Source: Erythrocercus mccallii (lineage: Eukaryota > Chordata > Aves > Passeriformes > Dicruridae). Taken from it: DNA of 64,000 nt. The notes under the pieces were generated by a model. That model was not told the origin of the DNA, did not search any database, and saw nothing but the letters and a program-made list of their open reading frames with translations. The position numbers and the translations under genes were made by a program. The first letter of the stretch is position 1, and each line of letters begins with the position of its first letter. Where the stretch lies: the NCBI GenBank assembly GCA_013397435.1, contig VZRG01000289.1, forward strand, positions 124,001 through 188,000. Reading direction: 5' to 3'. Shown here in pieces: positions 1 to 10,169 of the stretch.

Positions 1-1925
1 TGTTGAATACTAACTTAAAGAACTCTCTTCTCTCTGAGTGCTGCTTAAAAGCCATTTTTCTTTACGGCAGCTCTATTCTCCAACATATTTATTTTTTAAA
101 AAATATTTTTATTGCTAGGCTTTACTTTGGTGATAAATAAGACAATTTAACAGGATCAATAATAAATTAGAAAACAGCTGTCTTGCTCTACTTAAACTTG
201 GCTGCATTATGGCTGTGCTCTTTCTCATTTTGACTTTGGCTCTATGAGGTAGTCAGTCTCAATTTAAGCAGTGGTTTGTGCCATTGGCTTAAGGACTCTG
301 ATGGTCAGGCATTTGTCCTGCTGCCCAGGTGCTCAGTTAGCCACAACCTTGCACAGTCTAGTGAAAGGAAACATCCATGCAGATGGGAATATCATGGTGT
401 ATCATATCTGGAAGACACAGAGTGTTCTGGATCCAACTTAATTATTTTGATAGTTTTTAAATGGGTTTATACAGTGTTTAGCTAACAAGCATTTAATCCA
501 GAGGTTAAAAAAGGCAGTAACCCTAGAGACTGGTGCTGTAAAGGGCTATAAAGATTTCTGAGGGAGAAAGTCATCTTTAGCCCTAGGGAGTGGACTGTAA
601 AGACTGAAGGGGATTTCATTAGCATCTTTAATTAAGCATTTATTTGACTCCTTTATTTGGCATTGAATCAATTTGTCATTAGTTGTTTTGTTATTTAATT
701 AGTGTTCTTAATTACTGTAAATACTATTAGGGCTATATCCTGCAAGTTGCTGAGAATTCTCACACCTCCTAGAGATGTCAATTAAAATTCACACTATTTC
801 CCAGGTATAGAAAAGTAGAGCTGCTTTTGAGATATTGCTTATGACAACCATAATACTACTGTAAATTTTTTTTGTTGTTCCTGAAGTGACTTGAGAGCAA
901 AGTCACAGAGGTTGTTCGATGTACAGGGAGCCATTGTGACTACATGAAGTTGATGGAGACTTTCTTTGATTTCATTGGGGTAATTGTCGTGTCCTTGGGA
1001 ATGGAACACTCAGAAAAAGTGCACAGATTTTGGCTTTCTTGTTATGGGAGAATATCACAGACAATTTAGTGAAATCCATTGCTGAGGTGAGATGCTCTGC
1101 AGGAGGTCACAAGATGGTGGTCTTGAGTGCAATGCGGTGCAGGCAGCATTATTTGGAGAATGCAATAACAATTATTCCAGTCCTGTACTAGATTGAAATA
1201 GCAAAGAAATAAACACCCTGTCAAAAAATAAAACAAAATTCAATGGTAGAGCAACAGTAATCTTGTCTTTTTTTTTTCTTTTTCATTTTCACATCTACAA
1301 AAGAAATGAATGATTGGGAAGGATCTCAGAAAGAGAGGGGGTAGTTGGTGTTTTGGAATACAGAGAAAAATTATGAGAAGAAATAGCATCAAATAACTGA
1401 GTAATTAATTCACCATAAAAGAAAAATATGTTTCAGGATTATTAACATAACCCATGATCTGGGGAAAAAAAATATTTATAGAAAACTGCCTACATTATTT
1501 TCTGAAAGGCAAAATATTTTACTATGATATTTCCAAAAGAGGAAGGCTTAACTTCTGTTTTGACATGATTTTTCATTTCAATTGAAAACTAAAATCCAAG
1601 TGAAACAAAACATTTAACTTTCATTCCCATAATACTTAATGCAAGATTATGTTCCTGTCTTATTTTCTGGCTAAGTGAGGGGGAAAAAGTAGAGAAAAAG
1701 ATGTTTCAGACTAACTCAAACCAAAAAATTTTCACAGGTTTTCTTTTGAGTTACTGACCCAAGCAGTATCCATTCCACAAAGCTTTCCCTCATCCCTACT
1801 CTGCTAAGATTCTGGGCAAAGTGCAGGAAGTGAGAGATGATGCACAGACAGGATCTGAACTGTTGAGAGGTCGGAGCCGGAATTTGAGCCCGGGTATAGC
1901 TGAAGGGAGGGGAGATGGCAGGGAG
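1..1925. other. AT-rich non-coding block, no gene seen
   Basis: I see no recognisable gene, repeat family or RNA gene here. The longest ATG frame (276-485, plus) has 69 codons and no motif. The most distinctive part is 600-720, listed separately, where homeodomain-type TAAT cores are dense. Confidence 0.5.
618..722. promoter_or_regulatory. cluster of TAAT/ATTA homeodomain-type cores
   Basis: Within about 100 bases there are repeated ATTA/TAAT cores, including TTTAATTAAG near 630, TCATTAG near 679, TTTAATTAG near 695 and TTAATTAC near 711. Dense clusters like this are typical of some vertebrate conserved non-coding enhancers, but they also occur by chance in AT-rich DNA. Conservation cannot be seen from one sequence, so this is only a candidate regulatory element. 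Confidence 0.15.
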
Positions 1926-1929
1926 CATG

Positions 1930-1995
1930 AGGCAAAGCCAAATAAAGTCAGTGGGAGATTTTCCATTGACTTCAGCGGGTGTTGAATCCAAACCA
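1930..1995. repeat. ancient amniote interspersed repeat fragment (CCATTGACTTCA type)
   Basis: The stretch contains AAAGTCAGTGGGAGATTTTC followed directly by CATTGACTTCAGCGGGTGTT and then GAATCC. This matches a repeat core I recall from turtle, crocodile and bird genomes, where AAGTCAATGGGAG, a short spacer and CCATTGACTTCAATGGGAGC face each other. The two halves form an imperfect palindrome: GTCAGTGG pairs with CCATTGAC with one mismatch. I cannot name the family with certainty. The copy is diverged and the limits are approximate. Confidence 0.4.
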
Positions 1996-1999
1996 AATC

Positions 2000-4900
2000 G
2001 ACAGAGAAGTGTGAAAAATGAACAATGGGGCATGAGGAAAGAAAAGACAGAGAGTGATGTGAAGTGGGGGAAGATACCATCTGCTCTACTTGCTGCAGCC
2101 CTAGGAAAGCAGGTATATTTTTTCTTGGCTGTCAGCACAGGCTCAACATCCCCCTCTAACTTTGTGAACTGTAACACTGAGCACACAGGGGAGATGTAGG
2201 ACTGTGCAGTGGATGCTACCAGCACGCTTGCTCAAGCTGGGGAAGTTGTTCTTATATAATACAGTACCATTTCCGCATGCATCTACCATAAAAAATGTAA
2301 TCTAAAAGCTTTCACCGAGTTAAATAGTTGAAGCAGATGGACAGGGAAATTAAAAGAAATTGGCAAGGTAGAAAAGATAAATGGTCAACTGAGATTTGAA
2401 ATGAAGAAGAGAGTCAATGAGGCAGAGAGCCACAGTGAAGCTATTCCAGATGGTAGAGGCTGCAGAGAAGGCAGCTCTCAAAACACTTGAGAAATTCAGA
2501 CCTAGAGAGAGGTCCAGTGGCAAGGAGGGCATGGAGACTCAGAATCCACCTAAACCTGCCGTGATGTTTGGGCCAGAAAAGAGGTCACAGCCCAGGAGGA
2601 GGACTTCAGCGACTCAGCAGAGGCCAAGCTGCTTCTCTCAGACTTTAAAATCTCAGCCTGTACATTACACTGGTCACTCTCTGCCTACTGTTAAGGTGCT
2701 TGCTACAGCACCTTTTCCTCATGAATCAATGGACAGTATGTTCCTGTGTGGGAGAATCAGGAAAGGTCAGAAACAGCTGTCCAAATACAAACAACTCTGA
2801 AAAATGGGAGTGTTTGAAACCCTGACTCTCATCCAGATCCAGCTGGGAAAGCTTTCCCTGCCTGGATCTGAATTAGTTTTCTTCAGAGTGGCTTTTTCTT
2901 CTGGCCAAACAGCAAAACTTGCTGTTTCTTGTGTCCAGTGTGTTATCTAGACTCTTACAAAGAGAAAACTATACCTAGGGATAACAATTGCTAAGTTACA
3001 AAAGATATATTGAATGTGTATTGGCTTTAACAACTGCAGATGAGTTGTCTAAGAGCAGTCCACAGAACCCATTGGTGTGAACTTTTCAAGACATTATCCC
3101 TGCCCTCTCCTGAGCAAAGGTGCCTGCTAACAGCCTCTGAGCACCTCAAAGCACGAATTGTCACCTTAAAACTTCTTCAGTGGCCTCCTATATTTTGCAA
3201 TAAAGTGCAGCAATCTGCTCCCAACCCTTCTTTTCATAACCTATACTGAAGTAATGTTGCGGAAATGAGAGACTGAGGTCTACTTCTAATTTTTAAGTAC
3301 TGTTTTTGGGAACAATCTTAATAAGGTGAGGGGTTATATTGTCAAAGTCCATCGCATCAACTGTACAATTTTACAGCTCCATTTTGTGGTAAGATCCACG
3401 TAATTGAACCTTCAACATCAATTTACTTGATTATAAGTCTGTGCCACTGAGCAAATGGCCATCAAAAGCCTCTCCTGCTACTTCTGATTTCCTGAACTTC
3501 AAAATGGAATATTAAGTGCCATTTAGCCACTGACAGTTGCAATACCCCATTTATCAGCCTATTAGGTACAGCAAGTAACACTAATGGGGGTGAATGTAAA
3601 ATAACAAAAGACTAGCACCCATGTTGCTTTTCCCCTGCTGAAAGGGATAATTCAGTAATTACTGAGCATGCCTCATTTAGTACCCTGGCCAGAGGATAGG
3701 AAATGGGTTATTCTCAAGGCTTCAGATGGCTAAATTAAACAGTTGCTATTATATTTTTAAATTAATTGTATCTTTTTGCATAGTCTAATAGCCAAATTTC
3801 ATTGAAGAAAGATTTTTTTCATGAACTTAACACGGGAATCTCAGGATTTCGCATACTCACTAAAGTCAGAACAACACATCTAAGATACAATCTGTCATTC
3901 TCCACTCTTTAAGGTACTGTGAAACCTGTTGTTTCCAGTCAGTTTGATGAATTACTACTTTGTTGAAGTGAAGTGTTGAAGTGCAATCCATACCAAAATG
4001 CAACTCTGAATAAGGGATCTTCCTTTTATGATTGCTTCCAAAGCAGGAAACCACAATAAATATTATGCACAGCATAATATTTTGAAATTAACAAGCAAAT
4101 TGTCAGTTAATGTAAATAATTCTGCTTATTTGAGTAGAAGGCTTTTGCTAATTGATACCATAAATATATCTAAATATTTACATATTTATGTATAATCTAG
4201 CCTTATGGGAAGCTAACTATACTGAGGAAACGGTGCTGAAATACCTTTATATTTGCTGTCCTACCAAAAACCTTTACACCCATAACTCCTGTTACTGAAC
4301 TGTCCCCGCCTCAGTTCATATCACAGGGTGGCCTCAACACAAACTAGATTTATTTATTGCTTCAAACTAAACTAGAATAACTGTCCCAGGGCTTCACATG
4401 ATATGCTCCAGTCTGTAAAGGGCACTGTGGCTAAACCCAAATACCAAACAAAGTGATGGCAGCACAGCAACAGAAAGCCAGGATAGCAAGGAGATGTACC
4501 ATTTTCTGAAAAAATCTGACTGCAACAAATATGAAGACTATATGACTAAGTGAAAATTTGGGCTTGAGTTAAAGAAAATAAATAAAAATATTTAAGGAAT
4601 AAAGGAACTTGCTAGTGTAATCAGTATTATCACAGGACAAAAGATGTTGGTCACCAGCCTTTGATGCTGCATAATAGGGCATCATGGTTTTGAACTACAG
4701 CATGGCTCTCATCTCCAGTTCCCCAGATTAATTATACAGATTTCTAGAATATCAATTTCCTGCAGAGAGAGTTTACAGATTCAAATCAACAAGGTAATAT
4801 TTATTTACAAAAACAATTAAGCTCCCTCTTCTTGGCTGAAAAAGGTAGAAATTAATTACAATTTTTAAAAAGGCCTGACTGAGCCTCATCTGGCCAGTAC

Positions 4901-7900
4901 TATGGCCAATAAGAAAACTCAGCCGAGCTGTGGATAAGACCTGAATTTTAAACTTCTTACCTCAACATTGCTGGATTTTTTAAGCAAAAGAAATGTACAT
5001 CAGACTAATTTAATTCCCTTCTGCACAAACACACAGATGATATATCAATGTTTTCACGACATTTAACAAAATTCTTACACAAAATTACACTTTTCCCTTT
5101 TTTGTTTGTAGTTCCACTGTAACAAATGAAAGCAAATATATAATGTTTTTTCTCTCTTCTCCCTGAAATCTTTTTTCAGCGTAGGCACACATAGAATATC
5201 ATGCATGTCCCACTTCAAAAAAAAAAATGGAAGTAATTGAAGGATTATCAATGCAACAAAGCAAAACTGGGGCTGCAATACATGACAGTGTTCTGCTAAT
5301 AAACTTCTAACACGTACAGATTTTAATTACAGAGAAGATAAGGCAGAGACAAGTAACAAGGAAAAAAATTCTCAAGAATTGCAAAAGAAATAGTCTATCA
5401 CTGGGATTCTGGTTGTCCTTCACAAAAACTTGCCTTTAAAAGCAGTAAAGCTACAGGAACAATATTTATAGTAAAGAACATTTTCAACAAATAATTGCTA
5501 TGTGGATACAATAAGAAAAACATACCTCAACACTACACTGAACTGAATAAAAGAAAAGGAATGTTAGATAGACTGACAGACATTTGTAACCCATAGACAG
5601 CAGCTAATCTAAAGGGATTTTAGTAGCTTTGATTTGGAATCACACAGGCCTCCATAAGAAACATTAAGTTCTTCTAAGCTTTGGTCTTTCTCATCCTAAT
5701 TTTGTAATTTTTCAATGCTTTCTGAGTTTTGAAGACTCTATAAATTTACTTATGTCATCCATAGGAAATTCCTGACGTGTAGCCATTCAGGCAGTATTGG
5801 GACGTCATCTGGAGATGTTTACAAAATACAAGAACTCTTGTTTTCCTAATTCCTGTCTTTACTCCTTCCACCCTTATCTCCTCTTTCTAGAAAATGCTGA
5901 GAACTCCTGAAAATTTTAATTTGCCCTGAAAGCAGTGATGATCCAATAAAACACTGATTGAAACACTGGCATGGGTATTGTTCATGGTGTTCATTGTTCC
6001 CAGGAACTGTGTTCTTCAGGAACTGGCCTGGCTGTGAGGGCTGCTGTGCAAGGACTCACACCTGGGATGCTAGCACTAGAGGCGGGTAGGGAAAGAGGGG
6101 GAGCACCTTGAAATAAATGCTTTTTTTTCCCTAGCTCTTCAATTTCATCACCTGAACATTGTAATTCTTCTCTCCATTTTTTTTTTTCAAGGCCAAGAGG
6201 AGAGATAAAATAATTTTTAGAGAGATCACACAAGTTAAAAGTGTGTATACAAGTAGGTTGTAATGTAGCAAACTAACCTTCTACAAAATAAAAATACATG
6301 TGTGAGTTGGGGGTTCAGAGAGCAACTTTTCCTCCTGAGTTGGAGAGGAGTCCACATTTATGGTAAGGCACAATTTTGCCCTGAGTAACACAGGATGTCT
6401 AAAGACTTAGATATCTTAGAATTGTGGTTGGGCTATTTGACCTTGAGGATTCACAGCCCAGTTAGAAAGGAGATTCACTATCCTTTTCCGAGTTACCATA
6501 TTTGTAAACGTGTTGAGACACTTTCACTTATCCTTCATGAAGGAGGTGTTGCAGTTACATACACTAAACACATATACAATGCAATTATTGTGTATTTACC
6601 TCACAGAAACCCTTTATTTTCCCATATTTTCCAGAAGCAATTAGGCAAGAGTCTCTCACTTATCTTGCAGGCACATATTTTAGCTAGTGCAGGCACATTC
6701 TTGAAATTCCAAGGAATAGAATCTAACCGAACAGAAGACTGCTTCTCATAAGGAATCATAAAGGAAGTGGCACATTAAACAGAGGTTTGTATATCGAACT
6801 TTCATTTTCAGAAAGAAAAGCTTACAAGACTTATGAAATGTTTTGTCTTCAGTCAGAAAAGGGCTTGATAATTTTCTCTAGATTCAATCCTGATGTGTTT
6901 AAATTTAATGATTACCCTCTACAGACATTCAAAGACCACTGCGATCAATTGTTCCATATTTTTGCAGGAGGAACTACTGTATCTGATGCTACAGTTCAGA
7001 TGAATGTAAATCACTTCCCCCCCACCTCATTTCTTGCTTCCTTATAGCAAGTCACTATTTTGTTACATCACAGTCAAGCTTTTATGCTGTTTCTTAACTC
7101 TCTGTGGAACAAAGATTTTAGTCCAGATATAAATAAAATCAAGTGAATATAGAGTTAATTTTCACCTCCTTTTCTACAGAAATGAGACTTTTATTTTCTC
7201 CACCGCTAATTCAAAATTAGATATTTTAAAAATATGGCAGTTCACGCTTGAACAGCAAGTCAGCTGAGTAGCTGTTGACATTTTAATTAGAATTAAATTA
7301 GTTCCACTTTTAGTGGAAGAAGTTCCAAGAACAAACTGAAATGAAAAAAAATTCTACTTTTAATTAAATAAACCCAAACAAATAAAGCCGTATTTCTAAT
7401 TCGAGAACTGTCATTAGTTTGTTTAGTTGTTTAGCCTTTATCCCCAGTTCTGAAAAAAGGCCAATATAGTTTATTAAATTTGACATGATCATACAATTAT
7501 AAAAAGGTTCTCATAACATTTAATGAAAATGACTACACAAATACTAATTTACTTGCTCTTTCAGAGCAACTCCCAAGTCCCAGTTTCAAAACAGTTAGCA
7601 AATATTACACTATAAACCTCACACCAATACTGTTATCACACTGCATCCCATTAGCTCCTGCCACTGCCAGCAGAAGTGCCTGAGGCAGAGAGATGCAACA
7701 ACTTAGCAGGGACAGGGCCCATCAGTATTTCTAAAGACTAAGCAATATCGAATCTTCATTTGAAAAAGTGCACAAAACCAGTTAATAAGTGGACTAAATT
7801 TACTTGGTCTCAGATGTCATGAACAGTATTCACAGTAAGGAGTCTGCCAGGACCTTAGCTGTGAGAGTGCAGGAAGGGGAAGGTTTGCACATCGATGCAT

Positions 7901-9120
7901 GAATACATCTCACTCCACTTCATTCACAACATTATGCCTTATTCTAGGAATTCAAATCCTGCTCCTCTGCCAGCAGCAGGTACAACAACTGAAATGAATG
8001 GGATCATTCATCCACATCAGAAAGAGAGCAGAATTTTCCTTGCAATAATGAAAGGAATTCTTTTCTTCCAGCCTATCACCGCATGCTTCACTTGCGGCAA
8101 AGGGACAATTTAACGGTACCAGCTCTTCCCACATTCACCGGCAGAAACCCACTCATCTCAGGGGGACTGTGACTTGAAGGACTGACCTCTATTATCTGAA
8201 ATGTCAAACTGTCATAAATTTGCCTGCTTGATTCCCTCCCTCCATAGCTGTGGCAGCTCCTGACCCAGCAGAGCTCTCGGGCATTTCCACATCATTTCTA
8301 CAAAACACAATTCTGAGAAAAGATCAGTGAGAGCTGGGGATAAATGTGAGGAAATGCATGCAGTCTGTAGAGTCCAGAAAGAGACTTATTTTCAGATTGA
8401 AAAATTGAAAATAACATTTTGTATTTGCCTTTTAGCTGTTGAAAAAAATCCTTTTTTTTTTTTCCCAGTCTATATTTCTTGGGGATAAAACACTGAATTT
8501 CAGCCAAAATACAAAGGAATTATCTTTATCTTTCTCCCTCTCATACCCAGGCATGTGGGTACATGCTTATGTGGTGTTGTCTGAGAAGAGGCAGCAGAAG
8601 AGCCTGACAATGTTTTAGCCAAACATACCTCTGTATTTTTTTTAGGTACCACACACCCGGTCATCTCCAGTTGACTTAAACTGCTAACAAACTTTTATGC
8701 AGCTCTCTATAAAAATGACACCCTAAATTGTAAAAACTGCTTGTAACTTCAAATTCTTCAAGCACAAAATGAAAATGTTTTGATAAACATTTAAAAGAAT
8801 TCACCTGAACATGAAGAAGCTGAGAGAGTGCAAGTAAATATTTTCTTAAATAAATCCAGGAACTCATATATGTTGCCATAAGAGACACCCACCTAACTTA
8901 CTTCATGACCTATGCCATGACCTTATCAGCATGGATAAAGTTGATACCTATGTTTTGTAGACCCATATCTTTACAGTCTCAGAAGGTTTTTTTTGTCTCA
9001 AATACCCTTTCTTCCATTAGAAATGTCAAATGTTGTCCCATCCCCAGCGACTGAGAAGATCCCCTATACATAAAGGGCTGCAATATTGTGTTGTGATTTA
9101 GGAATGGCAGTCCCCAGTTT
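2000..9120. other. non-coding block, no gene recognised
   Basis: No transposon, RNA gene or known protein is recognised. The plus frame 2417-2800 (127 codons, basic, rich in K, R and S) and the frame 6395-6751 (118 codons) have no domain, signal peptide or convincing splice sites. A minus-strand frame at 3866-4075 begins with a hydrophobic run (MLCIIFIVVSCF) but has no supporting promoter or splice evidence. A short hairpin, TTCCACT-TTT-AGTGGAA, lies at 7302-7318. The rest is AT-rich, single-copy-looking sequence. Confidence 0.5.
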
Positions 9121-9122
9121 AG

Positions 9123-9467
9123 TGTTCCTGCCAAAAAACTCCAAATCTCATGCCACCCCTTGACTTTCCCACTCCCCTCCCCTGCACAAAAGGTAAAGAT
9201 CATGGGTTGAGATAAAAACTATTTACTGGAAACATCAATTGAACAATAAATTGAACATTAGCAGCTGCAGGTACCAATAACAAAGGGCACAAGAGAGGCA
9301 AACAATTCACACGCAACTGCTCATCCTGGAACTGGCACTACCCTGTTATGTGACTTCCCCCTCACTACCCCTGGTAATGAGAGAGATGGTACAGAATAAC
9401 CTCTGTGCTCTAGCGTGCCCCTTCTTGCTACTGAAAAATTAACCCTGTCCTGGCTGGAGCCAGGACA
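9123..9467 (-). mobile_element. solo LTR relic of an avian endogenous retrovirus
   Basis: Read on the minus strand, the element begins TGTCCTGGCTCCAGCCAGGA, followed by CAGGGTTAATTTTTCAGTAG. This is the characteristic start of a common bird ERV LTR family. Further on, it has TTTTTATCTCAACCCATGAT and a TTTACCTTTT segment, matching that family's late LTR region (..CTTATCTCAACCCACGAG..). At 9446-9467 the terminus forms a perfect 10-base inverted repeat around GG. The middle is short compared with full family members, so it is a diverged or internally deleted solo LTR. No gag, pol or env sequence flanks it. The 3' limit at 9123 is a guess from a terminal AACA, and I see no clean target-site duplication. 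Family assignment rests on memory of the consensus. Confidence 0.65.
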
Positions 9468-9921
9468 TTATGACATTTCACATTCCAGCAACTGTAACCA
9501 GTACAAGGAAACATGTGTGAGACATGCAGTGTGTATGCAGAAAAAAAAATGTATAGTCATTGCTTGAAAGATAGAGAGGGAAATATTCCAGAGGGTCAGC
9601 CTAAACCCAACACATGGCAAATAGGTTACACAAGCCCAGAGGCTTGAGCTTGCCTTTTAGAAAAGAATAAATTTCAGTCCAAATGAGTGACTCTGATAAA
9701 ATAGTACTTCTGCCACTCTCCTGGCCTGGGGGTGGCCATGTTAACTCTGAGAAAGGGAACACTTTTGGTTAGGAAATGTTTTGCCAAAGGTGTGACTGTA
9801 GTGGTTCAAGAACAGTGAATCACAGTGTATCATAACAGCGCTCAGAGAAATGAAAGAACAAAAATTTAAGTAAGTTAGGCTTGCTTAGATTGATCAAGAT
9901 ATGTCTGAGAATGAGAAGGGA

Positions 9922-9930
9922 TATATAAAA
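9922..9930 (+). promoter_or_regulatory. TATA box of candidate micro-gene
   Basis: The sequence GGATATATAAAAGC contains a canonical TATAAAAG box (9924-9931). Counting about 30 bases on places a start site near 9950-9956, which would give a leader of about 25 bases before the ATG at 9978 with no intervening ATG. TATA-like strings are common in AT-rich DNA; what stands out is the spacing to a plausible coding start. Confidence 0.35.
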
Positions 9931-9977
9931 GCTGCATAACTCTGAATCTAGGCTGAAATTATATCTCCAAAGACAAA

Positions 9978-10112
9978 ATGATATTGAAACTGGCCTCGTG
10001 TTTAAAAGTTTTCTCTTTTCTCTTTCTACTGTTAGATGATGCTTTGAAATCAGATGTTGATTTCAAGGAAGACTTCAAGAAGGTTGATTATTTTTCATAT
10101 TGGGTCTCTTGA
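9978..10112 (+). CDS. candidate 44-residue secreted peptide (unrecognised)
   Basis: The frame runs from ATG 9978 to TGA 10110-10112. The start has A at -3 (acaaaATGA) and is the first ATG after the TATA box at 9924. Residues 1-19 read like a signal peptide: a short basic start (K4, K10) and a hydrophobic core VFSFLFLLL at 11-19. Residues 20-37 are charged (DDALKSDVDFKEDFKKVD), and the end is aromatic (YFSYWVS). There is no cysteine apart from Cys8. An AATAAA follows the stop by 21 bases, so a complete mRNA would be only about 200 nt. An alternative reading is an internal exon, because a pyrimidine tract ending in CTACTGTTAG at 10035 is a good splice acceptor inside the frame. No family is recognised. 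It may be a first exon, a decayed gene copy or chance. Confidence 0.25.
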   Translation: MILKLASCLKVFSFLFLLLDDALKSDVDFKEDFKKVDYFSYWVS

Positions 10113-10133
10113 AGTATAATCCAGCAGATGTTA

Positions 10134-10139
10134 AATAAA
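10134..10139 (+). terminator. AATAAA polyadenylation signal after micro-ORF
   Basis: AATAAA lies 21 bases after the TGA at 10110-10112. A T-rich stretch (GGCTTTGCTTCTTTTC, about 10161-10176) follows at the usual distance for a downstream element. AATAAA is frequent in AT-rich DNA, so it only supports the candidate unit by position. Confidence 0.25.
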
Positions 10140-10169
10140 AGGCATTTTATATAACCCACAGGCTTTGCT

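Noticed and set aside
3866..4075. Small secreted protein on the minus strand (hydrophobic start)
   Set aside because: No TATA box, poor context and no splice or poly(A) support. Hydrophobic starts are common in AT-rich chance frames.
4961..5021. Minus-strand exon with excellent acceptor (GTGTGTTTGTGCAG) and donor (GAG|GTAAGA)
   Set aside because: All three frames contain stops, so it is not a coding internal exon. It could only be non-coding, with no further support.
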